DNA of 64,000 nucleotides. Origin: Odiellus spinosus. Its lineage: Eukaryota; Arthropoda; Arachnida; Opiliones; Phalangiidae. Position 1 is the first letter of the stretch, and each line of letters opens with the position of its first letter. A program made the translations under genes and the position numbers. Under the pieces are notes generated by a model that was not told the DNA's origin, searched no databases, and saw nothing but the letters and a program-made list of their open reading frames with translations. Positions 9,055 to 21,575 of the stretch are shown here, in pieces. The stretch spans positions 5,069,426-5,133,425 of the forward strand of contig OY987240.1 of assembly GCA_963920705.1 (NCBI GenBank), in the 5' to 3' direction.

Positions 9055-11968
9055 TTCCAATTAAAATTAATTTTTTCATAATTTTTGATGTTAATAGCTG
9101 CGGCAGCCGCACTTGATTCAGTTAAATCTCTACATTTTTACCAGTGCCCTTTAATCCCAATTAAAATTAATTTTTTCATCATTTTTAATGTTAATAGCTG
9201 CGGCAGCCGAACGTGATTCAGTCAAATCTCTACATTTTTACCAGTGCCCTTTAATCCCAATTAAAATTAATTTTTTCATCATTTTTGATGTTAATAGCTC
9301 CGTCAGCCGCAGCAAAATCTTTAATCCCAATTAAAATTAATTTTTTATAATTTTTGATGTTAATAGATGCGGCAGCCCCAATTGATTCAGTCACATCTCT
9401 ACATTTTTTCCAGTGCCCTTTTATCCCAATTAAAATTAATTTTTCCATCATTTTTTATGTTAATAGCTGCGGCAGCCGAACTTGATTCAGTCACATCTCT
9501 ACAATTTTACCAGTGCCCTTTATTCCCAATTAAAATTAATTTTTTCATAATTTTGATGTTAATAGCTCCGTCAGCCGCAGCAAAATCTTTAATCCCAATT
9601 AAAATCAATTTTTTCATAATTTTTGATGATAATAGCTGCGGCAGTCGCACTTGATTCAGTCACATCTCTATTTTTACCAGTGCCCTTTAATACCAATTAA
9701 AATTAATTTTTTCATCATTTTTGATGTTAATAGCTGCGGCAGCCGAACTTGATTCAGTCAAATCTCTACAATTTTACCAGTGCCCTTTAATTCCAATTAA
9801 AATTAATTTTTTCATAATTTTTGATGTTAATAGCTGCGGCAGCCGAACTTGATTCAGTCAAATCTCTACAATTTTTACCAGTGCCCTTTAATCCCAAATA
9901 AAATTAATTTTTCCATCATTTTTGATGTTAATAGCTGCGGCAGCCGAACTTGATTCAGTCAAATCTCTACAATTTTACCAGTGCCCTTTATTCCCAATTA
10001 AAATTAATTTTTTCATCATTTTTGATGTTAATAGCTCCGTCAGCCGCAGCAAAATCTTTAATCCCAATTAAAATTAATTTTTGATGTTAATAGCTGCGGC
10101 AGCCGCACTTGATTCATTCAAATCTCTACATTTTTACCAGTGCCCTTTAATCCCAATTAAAATTATTTTTTCATAATTATTGAGGTTAATAGCTGCGGCA
10201 GCCGCACTTGATTCAGTAAAATCTCTACATTTTTACCAGTGCCCTTTAATCCCAATTAAAAATAATTTTTTCATCATTTTTAATGTTAATAGCTGCGGCA
10301 GCCGAACTTGATTCAGTCAAATCTCTACATTTTTACCAGTGCTATTTATTCCCAATTAAAATTAATTTTTTCATCATTTTTGATGTTAATAGCTCCGTCA
10401 GCCGCAGCAAAATCTTTAATCCCAATTAAAATTAATTTATTATAATTTTTGATGTTAATAGACGCGGCAGCCCCACTTGATTCAGTCACATCTCTACATT
10501 TTTACCAGTGCCCTTTTATCCCAATTAAAATTAATTTTTCCATCATTTTTCATGTTAATAGCTGCGGCAGCCGAACTTGATTCAGTCAAATCTCTACAAT
10601 TTTACCAGTGCCCTTTATTCCCAATTAAAATTAATTTTTTCATAATTTTTGATGTTAATAGATGCGGCAGCCCCACTTGATTCAGTCACATCTCTTCGTT
10701 TTTACCAGTGCCCTTTAATCCGAATTAAAATTAATTTTTTCATCATTTTTGATGTTAATAGCTCCGTCAGCCGCAGCAAAATCTTTAATCCCAATTAAAA
10801 TTAATTTTTGATGTTAATAGCTGCGGCAACCGCACTTGATTCATTCAAATCTCTACATTTTTACCAGTGCCCTTTAATCCCAATTAAAATTATTTTTTTC
10901 ATAATTATTGAGGTTAATAGCTGCGGCAGCCGCACTTGATTCAGTAAAATCTCTACATTTTTACCAGTGCCCTTTAATCCCAATTAAAAATAATTTTTTC
11001 ATCATTTTTAATGTTAATAGCTGCGGCAGCCGAACTTGATTCAGTCAAATCTCTACATTTTTACCAGTGTCCTTTATTCCCAATTAAAATTAATTTTTTC
11101 ATCATTTTTGATGTTAATAGCTCCGTCAGCCGCAGCAAAATCTTTAATCCCAATTAAAATCAATTTTTTCATAATTTTTGATGATAATAGCTGCGGCAGC
11201 CGCACTTGATTCAGTAACATCTCTATTTTTACCAGTGCCCTTTAATACCGATTAAAATTGATTTTTTCATCATTTTTGATGTTAATAGCTCCGTCAGCCG
11301 CAGCAAAATCTTTAACCCCAATTAAAATTAATTTTTGATGTTAATAGCTGCGGCAGCCGCACTTGATTCAGTCAAATCTCTACATTTTTACCAGTGCCCT
11401 TTAATCCCAATTACAATTATTTTTTCATAATTATTGAGGTTAATAGCTGCGGCAGCCGAACTTGATTCAGTTAAATCTCTACATTTTTACCAGTGCCCTT
11501 TAATCCCAATTAAAATTAATTTTTTCATCATTTTTGATGTTAATAGCTCCGTCAGCCGAGGCAAAATCTTTAACCCCAATTAAAATTAATTTTTGATGTT
11601 AATAGCTGCGGCAGCCGCACTTGATTCAGTCAAATCTCTACATTTTTACCAGTGCCCTTTAATCCCAATTAAAATTATTTTTTTCATAATTATTGAGGTT
11701 AATAGCTGCGGCAGCCGCACTTGATTCAGTAAAATCTCTACATTTTTACCAGTGCCCTTTAATCCCAATTAAAATTAATTTTTTCATCATTTTTGATGTT
11801 AATAGCTCCGTCAGCCGCAGCAAAATCTTTAATCCCAATTAAAATTAATTTTTTATAATTTTTGATGTTAATAGATGCGGCAGCCCCAATTGATTCAGTC
11901 ACATCTCTACATTTTTTCCAGTGCCCTTTTATCCCAATTAAAATTAATTTTTTCATCATTTTTGATGT

Positions 11969-12038
11969 TAATAGCTCCGTCAGCCGCAGCAAAATCTTTA
12001 ATCCCAATTAAAATTAATTTTTTCATCATTTTTGATGT
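11969..12038 (+). repeat. Reference short monomer (S, 70 bp)
   Basis: This is a clean copy of the second major class. It keeps the TAATAG start and the AT-rich end of L, but the GC box reads CTCCGTCAGCCGCA, which breaks the inverted repeat, and the middle is reduced to GCAAAATCTTT. Aligned to L, it lacks a 9-bp piece (CTTGATTCA, between two CA dinucleotides) and a 21-bp piece (ending just before TTTAATCCC); 9 plus 21 equals the observed 30-bp difference. Copies of 69 bp, ending TTTATTATAATTTTTGATGT or with the CCCAATAAAAATTC variant, are common. S copies occur throughout the window, usually one per two to four monomers. Confidence 0.96.
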
Positions 12039-12097
12039 TAATAGCTCCGTCAGCCGCAGCAAAATCTTTAATCCCAATTAAAATTAATTTTTGATGT
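12039..12097 (+). repeat. Reference shortest common monomer (S', 59 bp)
   Basis: It is identical in type to S up to the AT-rich end, where AATTTTTTCATAATTTTTGATG is reduced to AATTTTTGATG. The 11 bp lost lie between two AATTTTT direct repeats, which fits slippage or recombination between them. Here S' directly follows a full S. The S-S' doublet recurs at 29978, 32311, 39861 and 42194, always beside the same unusual L variant in the last four cases. S' is otherwise a frequent partner of L throughout 4.8-63.4 kb. Confidence 0.93.
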
Positions 12098-12267
12098 TAA
12101 TAGATGCGGCAGCCCCACTTGATTCAGTCACATCTCTACATTTTTACCAGTGCCCTTTTATCCCAATTAAAATTAATTTTTTCATCATTTTTGATGTTAA
12201 TAGCTCCGTCAGCCGCAGCAAAATCTTTAATCCCAATTAAAATCAATTTTTTCATAATTTTTGATAT

Positions 12268-12367
12268 TAATAGCTGCGGCAGCCGCACTTAATTCAGACA
12301 AATCTCTACAATTTTACCAGTGCCCTTTATTCCCAATTAAATTTATTTTTTTCATCATTTTTGATGT
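12268..12367 (+). repeat. Marker long monomer (CTTAATTCAGACAAATC), copy 1
   Basis: It has a distinctive set of changes: preceded by GATATTAATAG, CTTAATTCAGACAAATC in the middle and AATTAAATTTATTTTT in the end. The same monomer, followed by the same hybrid (S-type GC box CTCCGTCAGCCGAAC with an L body), occurs at 29778, 32111, 39661 and 41994. It tracks how blocks moved across the array. Confidence 0.9.
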
Positions 12368-12521
12368 TAATAGCTCCGTCAGCCGAACTTGATTCAGTCA
12401 AATCTCTACAATTTTACCAGTGCCCTTTATTCCCAATTAAAATTAATTTTTTCATCATTTTTGATGTTAATAGCTCCGTCAGCCGCAGCAAAATCTTTAA
12501 TCCCAATTAAAATTAATTTTT

Positions 12522-13884
12522 TCATCATTTTTTATGTTAATAGCTGCGGCAGCCGAACTTGATTCAGTCACATCTCTACAATTTTACCAGTGCCCTTTAT
12601 TCCCAATTAAAATTAATTTTTTCATAATTTTGATGTTAATAGCTCCGTCAGCCGCAGCAAAATCTTTAATCCCAATTAAAATCAATTTTTTCATAATTTT
12701 TGATGATAATAGCTGCGGCAGTCGCACTTGATTCAGTCACATCTCTATTTTTACCAGTGCCCTTTAATACCAATTAAAATTAATTTTTTCATCATTTTTG
12801 ATGTTAATAGCTGCGGCAGCCGAACTTGATTCAGTCAAATCTCTACAATTTTACCAGTGCCCTTTAATTCCAATTAAAATTAATTTTTTCATAATTTTTG
12901 ATGTTAATAGCTGCGGCAGCCGAACTTGATTCAGTCAAATCTCTACAATTTTTACCAGTGCCCTTTAATCCCAAATAAAATTAATTTTTCCATCATTTTT
13001 GATGTTAATAGCTGCGGCAGCCGAACTTGATTCAGTCAAATCTCTACAATTTTACCAGTGCCCTTTATTCCCAATTAAAATTAATTTTTTCATCATTTTT
13101 GATGTTAATAGCTCCGTCAGCCGCAGCAAAATCTTTAATCCCAATTAAAATTAATTTTTGATGTTAATAGCTGCGGCAGCCGCACTTGATTCATTCAAAT
13201 CTCTACATTTTTACCAGTGCCCTTTAATCCCAATTAAAATTATTTTTTCATAATTATTGAGGTTAATAGCTGCGGCAGCCGCACTTGATTCAGTAAAATC
13301 TCTACATTTTTACCAGTGCCCTTTAATCCCAATTAAAAATAATTTTTTCATCATTTTTAATGTTAATAGCTGCGGCAGCCGAACTTGATTCAGTCAAATC
13401 TCTACATTTTTACCAGTGCTATTTATTCCCAATTAAAATTAATTTTTTCATCATTTTTGATGTTAATAGCTCCGTCAGCCGCAGCAAAATCTTTAATCCC
13501 AATTAAAATTAATTTATTATAATTTTTGATGTTAATAGACGCGGCAGCCCCACTTGATTCAGTCACATCTCTACATTTTTACCAGTGCCCTTTTATCCCA
13601 ATTAAAATTAATTTTTCCATCATTTTTCATGTTAATAGCTGCGGCAGCCGAACTTGATTCAGTCAAATCTCTACAATTTTACCAGTGCCCTTTATTCCCA
13701 ATTAAAATTAATTTTTTCATAATTTTTGATGTTAATAGATGCGGCAGCCCCACTTGATTCAGTCACATCTCTTCGTTTTTACCAGTGCCCTTTAATCCGA
13801 ATTAAAATTAATTTTTTCATCATTTTTGATGTTAATAGCTCCGTCAGCCGCAGCAAAATCTTTAATCCCAATTAAAATTAATTT
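12522..13884 (+). repeat. Second copy of a duplicated block (offset 3,077)
   Basis: It matches about 9445-10807, including the TTTTTTATG linker, the CGGCAGTCGC box, CTACAATTTTTACC, CCCAAATAAAATT and AGTGCTATTTATTCC variants. The right end is where 13884 leads into a CCGAAC long monomer while 10807 leads into a CAACCGC long monomer. Confidence 0.88.
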
Positions 13885-14882
13885 TTTCATAATTTTTGAT
13901 GTTAATAGCTGCGGCAGCCGAACTTGATTCAGTCAAATCTCTACAATTTTTACCAGTGCCCTTTAATCCCAAATAAAATTAATTTTTCCATCATTTTTGA
14001 TGTTAATAGCTGCGGCAGCCGAACTTGATTCAGTCAAATCTTTACAATTTTACCAGTGCCCTTTATTCCCAATTAAAATAAATTTTTTCATCATTTTTGA
14101 TGTTAATAGCTCCGTCAGCCGCAGCAAAATCTTTAATCCCAATTAAAATTAATTTTTGATGTTAATAGCTGCGGCAGCCGCACTTGATTCATTCAAATCT
14201 CTACATTTTTACCAGTGCCCTTTAATCCCAATTAAAATTATTTTTTCATAATTATTGAGGTTAATAGCTGCGGCAGCCGCACTTGATTCAGTAAAATCTC
14301 TACATTTTTACCAGTGCCCTTTAATCCCAATTAAAAATAATTTTTTCATCATTTTTAATGTTAATAGCTGCGGCAGCCGAACTTGATTCAGTCAAATCTC
14401 TACATTTTTACCAGTGCTATTTATTCCCAATTAAAATTAATTTTTTCATCATTTTTGATGTTAATAGCTCCGTCAGCCGCAGCAAAATCTTTAATCCCAA
14501 TTAAAATTAATTTATTATAATTTTTGATGTTAATAGACGCGGCAGCCCCACTTGATTCAGTCACATCTCTACATTTTTACCAGTGCCCTTTTATCCCAAT
14601 TAAAATTAATTTTTCCATCATTTTTCATGTTAATAGCTGCGGCAGCCGAACTTGATTCAGTCAAATCTCTACAATTTTACCAGTGCCCTTTATTCCCAAT
14701 TAAAATTAATTTTTTCATAATTTTTGATGTTAATAGATGCGGCAGCCCCACTTGATTCAGTCACATCTCTTCGTTTTTACCAGTGCCCTTTAATCCGAAT
14801 TAAAATTAATTTTTTCATCATTTTTGATGTTAATAGCTCCGTCAGCCGCAGCAAAATCTTTAATCCCAATTAAAATTAATTT
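12887..14882 (+). repeat. 998-bp unit, two tandem copies
   Basis: Copy A is about 12887-13884 and copy B about 13885-14882. The offset of 998 bp is constant (for example TAATAG at 12905 and 13903; ACGCGGCAGCCCC monomers near 13533 and 14531). Differences are few, for example TCTTTACAATTTT near 14040 in copy B only. Beyond 14882 the sequence resumes as it does after 10807, so this is an extra tandem duplication nested at the end of the 3,077-bp one. Confidence 0.9.
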
Positions 14883-15695
14883 TTGATGTTAATAGCTGCG
14901 GCAACCGCACTTGATTCATTCAAATCTCTACATTTTTACCAGTGCCCTTTAATCCCAATTAAAATTATTTTTTTCATAATTATTGAGGTTAATAGCTGCG
15001 GCAGCCGCACTTGATTCAGTAAAATCTCTACATTTTTACCAGTGCCCTTTAATCCCAATTAAAAATAATTTTTTCATCATTTTTAATGTTAATAGCTGCG
15101 GCAGCCGAACTTGATTCAGTCAAATCTCTACATTTTTACCAGTGTCCTTTATTCCCAATTAAAATTAATTTTTTCATCATTTTTGATGTTAATAGCTCCG
15201 TCAGCCGCAGCAAAATCTTTAATCCCAATTAAAATTAATTTATTATAATTTTTGATGTTAATAGACGCGGCAGCCCCACTTGATTCAGTCACATCTCTAC
15301 ATTTTTACCAGTGCCCTTTTATCCCAATTAAAATTGATTTTTCCATCATTTTTGATGTTAATAGCTGCGGCAGCCGAACTTGATTCAGTCAAATCTCTAC
15401 AATTTTACCAGTGCCCTTTATTCCCAATTAAAATTAATTTTTTCATAATTTTTGATGTTAATAGATGCGGCAGCCCCACTTGATTCAGTCACATCTCTTC
15501 GTTTTTACCAGTGCCCTTTAATCCGAATTAAAATTAATTTTTTCATCATTTTTGATGTTAATAGCTGCGGCAGCCGCAGCAAAATCTTTAATCCCAATTA
15601 AAATAAATTTTTGGTGTTAATAGCTGCGGCAGCCGCACTTGATTCAGTCAAATCTCTACAATTTTACCAGTGCCCTTTATTCCCAATTAAAATTA
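14605..15695 (+). repeat. Duplicated block, partner of 16310-17400
   Basis: The offset is about 1,706 bp. It shares the CAACCGC box with GATTCATTC, the GTGTCCTTTATTCC variant, the ACGCGGCAGCCCC monomer followed by AAAATTGATTTTTCC, the CTCTTCGTTTTTACC monomer, and a hybrid short monomer (L-type GC box CTGCGGCAGCCGCAG with an S body) followed by TTTTTGGTGTTAATAG. Confidence 0.85.
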
Positions 15696-16309
15696 ATTTT
15701 TTCATAATTTTTGATGTTAATAGATGCGGCAGCCCCACTTGATTCAGTCACATCTCTTCGTTTTTACCAGTGCCCTTTAATCCGAATTAAAATTAATTTT
15801 TTCATCATTTTTGATGTTAATAGCTCCGTCAGCCGCAGCAAAATCTTTAACCCCAATTAAAATTAATTTTTGATGTTAATAGCTGCGGCAGCCGCACTTG
15901 ATTCAGTCAAATCTCTACATTTTTACCAGTGCCCTTTAATCCCAATTACAATTATTTTTTCATAATTATTGAGGTTAATAGCTGCGGCAACCGCACTTGA
16001 TTCAGTCAAATCTCTACATTTTTACCAGTGCCCTTTAATCCCAATTAAAATTAATTTTTTCATTATTTTTAATGTTAATAGCTGCGGCAGCCGAACTTGA
16101 TTCAGTCAAATCTCTACATTTTTACCAGTGCCCTTTATTCCCAATTAAAATTAATTTTTTCATCATTTTTGATGTTAATAGCTCCGCCAGCCGCAGCAAA
16201 ATCTTTAATCCCAATTAAAATTAATTTTTGATGTTAATAGCTGCGGCAGCCGCACTTGATTCATTCAAATCTCTACAGTTTTTACCAGTGCCCTTTAATC
16301 CCAAATAAA

Positions 16310-17400
16310 ATTAATTTTTCCATCATTTTTGATGTTAATAGCTGCGGCAGCCGAACTTGATTCAGTCAAATCTCTACAATTTTACCAGTGCCCTTTATTC
16401 CCAATTAAAATTAATTTTTTCATAATTTTTGATGTTAATAGATGCGGCAGCCCCACTTGATTCAGTCACATCTCTTCGTTTTTACCAGTGCCCTTTAATC
16501 CGAATTAAAATTAATTTTTTCATCATTTTTGATGTTAATAGCTCCGTCAGCCGCAGCAAAATCTTTAATCCCATTTAAAATTAATTTTTGATGTTAATAG
16601 CTGCGGCAACCGCACTTGATTCATTCAAATCTCTACATTTTTACCAGTGCCCTTTAATCCCAATTAAAATTATTTTTTTTCATAATTATTGAGGTTAATA
16701 GCTGCGGCAGCCGCACTTGATTCAGTAAAATCTCTACATTTTTACCAGTGCCCTTTAATCCCAATTAAAAATAATTTTTTCATCATTTTTAATGTTAATA
16801 GCTGCGGCAGCCGAACTTGATTCAGTCAAATCTCTACATTTTTACCAGTGTCCTTTATTCCCAATTAAAATTAATTTTTTCATCATTTTTGATGTTAATA
16901 GCTCCGTCAGCCGCAGCAAAATCTTTAATCCCAATTAAAATTAATTTATTATAATTTTTGATGTTAATAGACGCGGCAGCCCCACTTGATTCAGTCACAT
17001 CTCTACATTTTTACCAGTGCCCTTTTATCCCAATTAAAATTGATTTTTCCATCATTTTTGATGTTAATAGCTGCGGCAGCCGAACTTGATTCAGTCAAAT
17101 CTCTACAATTTTACCAGTGCCCTTTATTCCCAATTAAAATTAATTTTTTCATAATTTTTGATGTTAATAGATGCGGCAGCCCCACTTGATTCAGTCACAT
17201 CTCTTCGTTTTTACCAGTGCCCTTTAATCCGAATTAAAATTAATTTTTCATCATTTTTGATGTTAATAGCTGCGGCAGCCGCAGCAAAATCTTTAATCCC
17301 AATTAAAATAAATTTTTGGTGTTAATAGCTGCGGCAGCCGCACTTGATTCAGTCAAATCTCTACAATTTTACCAGTGCCCTTTATTCCCAATTAAAATTA
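16310..17400 (+). repeat. Duplicated block, partner of 14605-15695
   Basis: It carries the same marker order as the left partner. From about 17390 the array steps back to sequence matching 16675 onward (offset about 715) until the truncated monomer at 17792. Successive unequal exchanges are therefore nested here. Confidence 0.83.
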
Positions 17401-17791
17401 TTTTTTTCATAATTATTGAGGTTAATAGCTGCGGCAGCCGCACTTGATTCAGTAAAATCTCTACATTTTTACCAGTGCCCTTTAATCCCAATTAAAAATA
17501 ATTTTTTCATCATTTTTAATGTTAATAGCTGCGGCAGCCGAACTTGATTCAGTCAAATCTCTACATTTTTACCAGTGCCCTTTATTCCCAATTAAAATTA
17601 ATTTTTTCATCATTTTTGATGTTAATAGCTCCGTCAGCCGCAGCAAAATCTTTAATCCCAATTAAAATTAATTTATTATAATTTTTGATGTTAATAGACG
17701 CGGCAGCCCCACTTGATTCAGTCACATCTCTACATTTTTACCAGTGCCCTTTTATCCCAATTAAAATTGATTTTTCCATCATTTTTGATGT

Positions 17792-17838
17792 TAATAGCTG
17801 CGGCAGCCGAACTTGATTCAGTCAAATCTCTACAATTT
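17792..17838 (+). repeat. 47-bp truncated long monomer at a recombination junction
   Basis: A CCGAAC-type long monomer breaks off after CTCTACAATTTTA and passes straight into ATAGCTGCGG of the next unit. TTA is shared by both sides. The missing 53 bp are the second half of the monomer. I found this junction only once. It marks an out-of-register joining, unlike nearly all other junctions in the window. Confidence 0.9.
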
Positions 17839-18415
17839 TAATAGCTGCGGCAGCCGCAGCAAAATCTTTAATCCCAATTAAAATTAATTTTTGGTGTTAA
17901 TAGCTGCGGCAGCCGCACTTGATTCAGTCAAATCTCTACAATTTTACCAGTGCCCTTTATTCCCAATTAAAATTAATTTTTTCATAATTTTTGATGTTAA
18001 TAGATGCGGCAGCCCCACTTGATTCAGTCACATCTCTTCGTTTTTACCAGTGCCCTTTAATCCGAATTAAAATTAATTTTTTCATCATTTTTGATGTTAA
18101 TAGCTCCGTCAGCCGCAGCAAAATCTTTAATCCCAATTAAAATTAATTTTTGGTGTTAATAGCTGCGGCAGCCGCACTTGATTCAGTCAAATCTCTACAA
18201 TTTTACCAGTGCCCTTTATTCCCAATTAAAATTAATTTTTTCATAATTTTTGATGTTAATAGATGCGGCAGCCCCACTTGATTCAGTCACATCTCTTCGT
18301 TTTTACCAGTGCCCTTTAATCCGAATTAAAATTAATTTTTTCATCATTTTTGATGTTAATAGCTCCGTCAGCCGCAGCAAAATCTTTAATCCAAATTAAA
18401 ATTAATTTTTGATGT
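17839..18415 (+). repeat. 259-bp trimer (L-L-short), about two copies
   Basis: After a hybrid short monomer at 17839, long monomers preceded by the rare GGTGTTAATAG start at 17898 and 18157, 259 bp apart. Each is followed by a CTCTTCGTTTTTACC long monomer with TTTAATCCGAATT and then a 59-bp short monomer. GGTGT is seen also near 15612, 17319, 20617, 27471 and 37357. Confidence 0.85.
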
Positions 18416-19880
18416 TAATAGCTGCGGCAGCCGCACTTGATTCAGTCAAATCTCTACATTTTTACCAGGGCCCTTTAATTCCAATTAAAATTAATTTTTT
18501 CATAATTTTTGATGTTAATAGCTGCGGCAGCCGCACTTGATTCAGTTAAATCTCTACATTTTACCAGTGCCCTTTAATCCCAATTAAAATTAATTTTTTC
18601 ATCATTTTTAATGTTAATAGCTGCGGCAGCCGAACTTTATTCAGTCAAATCTCTACATTTTTACCAGTGCCCTTTATTCCCAATTAAAATTAATTTTTTC
18701 ATCATTTTTGATGTTAATAGCTCCGTCAGCCGCAGCAAAATCTTTAATCCCAATTAAAATTAATGTTAATAGCTGCGGCAGCCGCACTTGATTCAGTAAA
18801 ATCTCTACATTTTTACCAGTGCCCTTTAATCTCTATTAAAATAAAAAAATCCTAATTTTTGATGTTAATAGCTGCGGCAGCCGTACTTGACTCACTCAAA
18901 TCTCTACATTTTTACCAGTGCCCTTTAATCCCAATTAAAATTAATTTTTTCCTAATTTTTGACGTTAATAGCTGCGGCAGCCGCACTTGATTCAGGTAAA
19001 TCTCTACATTTTTACCAGTACCCTTTAATCCCAATTAAAATTAATGTTTTCATAATTTTTGATGTTAATAGATGCGGCAGCCCCACTTGATTCAGTCACA
19101 TCTCTTCTTTTTTACCAGTGCCCTTTCATCCGAATTAAAATAAATTTTTTCATCATTTTTGATGTTAATAGCTGCGGCAGCCGAACTTGATTCAGTCAAA
19201 TCTCTACAATTTATTAGTGCCCTTTATTCCCAATAAAAATTAATTTTTTCATCATTTTTGATATTAATAAATCCGTCAGCCGCACTTGATTCAGTCAAAT
19301 CTCTACAATTTTACCAGCGCCCTTTATTCCCAATTAAAATTAATTTTTTCATCATTTTTGATGTTAATAGCTCCGTCAGCCGCAGCAAAATCTTTAATCC
19401 CAATTAAAATTAATTTTTTATAATTTTTGATGTTAATAGATGCGGCAGCCCCAATTGATTTAGTCACATCTCTACATTTTTTCCAGTGCCCTTTTATCCC
19501 AATTAAAATAAATTTTTCCATCATTTTTGATGTTAATAGCTGCGGCAGCCGAACTTGATTCAGTCAAATCTCTACAATTTTACCAGTGCCCTTTAATTCC
19601 AATTAAAATTAATTTTTTCATAATTTTTGATGTTAATAGCTGCGGCAGCCGAACTTGATTCAGTCAAATCTCTACAATTTTTACCAGTGCCCTTTAATCC
19701 CAAATAAAATTAATTTTTCCATCATTTTTGATGTTAATAGCTGCGGCAGCCGAACTTGATTCAGTCAAATCTCTACAATTTTACCAGTGCCCTTTATTCC
19801 CAATTAAAATTAATTTTTTCATCATTTTTGATGTTAATAGCTCCGTCAGCCGCAGCAAAATCTTTAATCCCAATTAAAAT
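18415..19880 (+). repeat. Duplicated block, partner of 21446-22912
   Basis: The match holds at an offset of 3,031 bp within a base or two, through rare variants: TTAATGTTAATAG (a 52-bp short monomer starting 18715), the A-rich TTAAAATAAAAAAATCC linker, CCGTACTTGACTCACTC, GTACCCTTTAATCCC with TTAATGTTTTC, and CCAATTGATTTAGTC. The divergence between the copies is visible but low. Confidence 0.87.
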
Positions 19881-20149
19881 TAATTTTTGATGTTAATAGC
19901 TGCGGCAGCCGCACTTGATTCATTCAAATCTCTACATTTTTACCAGTGCCCTTTAATCCCAATTAAAATTATTTTTTCATAATTATTGAGGTTAATAGCT
20001 GCGGCAGCCGCACTTGATTCAGTAAAATCTCTACATTTTTACCAGTGCCCTTTAATCCCAATTAAAAATAATTTTTTCATCATTTTTAATGTTAATAGCT
20101 GCGGCAGCCGAACTTGATTCAGTCAAATCTCTACATTTTTACCAGTGCT

Positions 20150-21575
20150 ATTTATTCCCAATTAAAATTAATTTTTTCATCATTTTTGATGTTAATAGCT
20201 CCGTCAGCCGCAGCAAAATCTTTAATCCCAATTAAAATTAATTTATTATAATTTTTGATGTTAATAGACGCGGCAGCCCCACTTGATTCAGTCACATCTC
20301 TACATTTTTACCAGTGCCCTTTTATCCCAATTAAAATTGATTTTTCCATCATTTTTGATGTTAATAGCTGCGGCAGCCGAACTTGATTCAGTCAAATCTC
20401 TACAATTTTACCAGTGCCCTTTATTCCCAATTAAAATTAATTTTTTCATAATTTTTGATGTTAATAGATGCGGCAGCCCCACTTGATTCAGTCACATCTC
20501 TTCGTTTTTACCAGTGCCCTTTAATCCGAATTAAAATTAATTTTTCATCATTTTTGATGTTAATAGCTGCGGCAGCCGCAGCAAAATCTTTAATCCCAAT
20601 TAAAATAAATTTTTGGTGTTAATAGCTGCGGCAGCCGCACTTGATTCAGTCAAATCTCTACAATTTTACCAGTGCCCTTTATTCCCAATTAAAATTAATT
20701 TTTTCATAATTTTTGATGTTAATAGATGCGGCAGCCCCACTTGATTCAGTCACATCTCTTCGTTTTTACCAGTGCCCTTTAATCCGAATTAAAATTAATT
20801 TTTTCATCATTTTTGATGTTAATAGCTCCGTCAGCCGCAGCAAAATCTTTAATCCCAATTAAAATTAATTTTTGATGTTAATAGCTGCGGCAGCCGCACT
20901 TGATTCAGTCAAATCTCTACATTTTTACCGGTGCCCTTAATCCCAATTAAAATTAATTTTTTCATAATTTTTGATGTTAATAGATGCGGCAGCCCCACTT
21001 GACTCAGTCACATCTCTTCGTTTTTACGAGTGCCCTTTCATCCGAATTAAAATTAATTTTTTCATCATTTTTTGATGTTAATAGCTGCGGCAGCCGAACT
21101 TGATTCAGTCAAATCTCTACAATTTTACCAGTGCCCTTTATTCCCAATTAAAACTAATTTTTTCATCATTTTTGATGTTAATAGCTCCGTCAGCCGCAGC
21201 AAAATCTTTAATCCCAATTAAAATTAATTTTTTATAATTTTTGATGTTAATAGATGCGGCAGCCCCAATTGATTTAGTCACATCTCTACATTTTTTCCAG
21301 TGCCCTTTTATCCCAATTAAAATTAATTTTTCCATCATTTTTGATGTTAATAGCTGCGGCACCCGAACTTGATTCAGTCAAATCTCTACAATTTTACCAG
21401 TGCCCTTTATTTCCAATTAAAATTAATTTTTTATAATTTTTGATGTTAATAGCTGCGGCAGCCGCACTTGATTCAGTCAAATCTCTACATTTTTACCAGT
21501 GCCCTTTAATTCCAATTAAAATTAATTTTTTCATAATTTTTGATGTTAATAGCTGCGGCAGCCGCACTTGATTCA
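20150..21575 (+). repeat. Block shared with 27007-28455 (offset 6,857)
   Basis: It contains the ACGCGGCAGCCCC long monomer, the AAAATTGATTTTTCC linker, the hybrid short monomer with GGTGT, the TTTTTACCGGTGCCCTTAATCCC deletion variant, TTTTTACGAGTGCCC, AAAACTAATTTTTTC and CCAATTGATTTAGTC, all in the same order as the partner. Since the partner lies in the 9,883-bp duplicated block, a third copy is at about 36890-38338. Confidence 0.87.

Larger units (their letters stand above)
9055..12521 (+). repeat. Mixed L/S/S' block without a short regular period
   Basis: This holds long monomers of all three GC-box subtypes with S and S' every two to four units, and no genes. The part from about 9445 to 10807 is one copy of a duplicated block whose partner starts near 12522 (offset 3,077), and 10806-11159 recurs at 14881-15233 (offset 4,075). 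The ACGCGGCAGCCCCAC long monomer (starting near 10456) first appears here and is frequent up to 37 kb. Confidence 0.85.

Noticed and set aside
17792..17838. Complementarity of the 47-bp truncated monomer and the 53-bp mini-monomer as reciprocal products
   Set aside because: Their lengths add to 100, but the breakpoints differ (first keeps 1-47, the other keeps 1-6 and 54-100) and they sit over 11 kb apart with different alleles, so it is coincidence.
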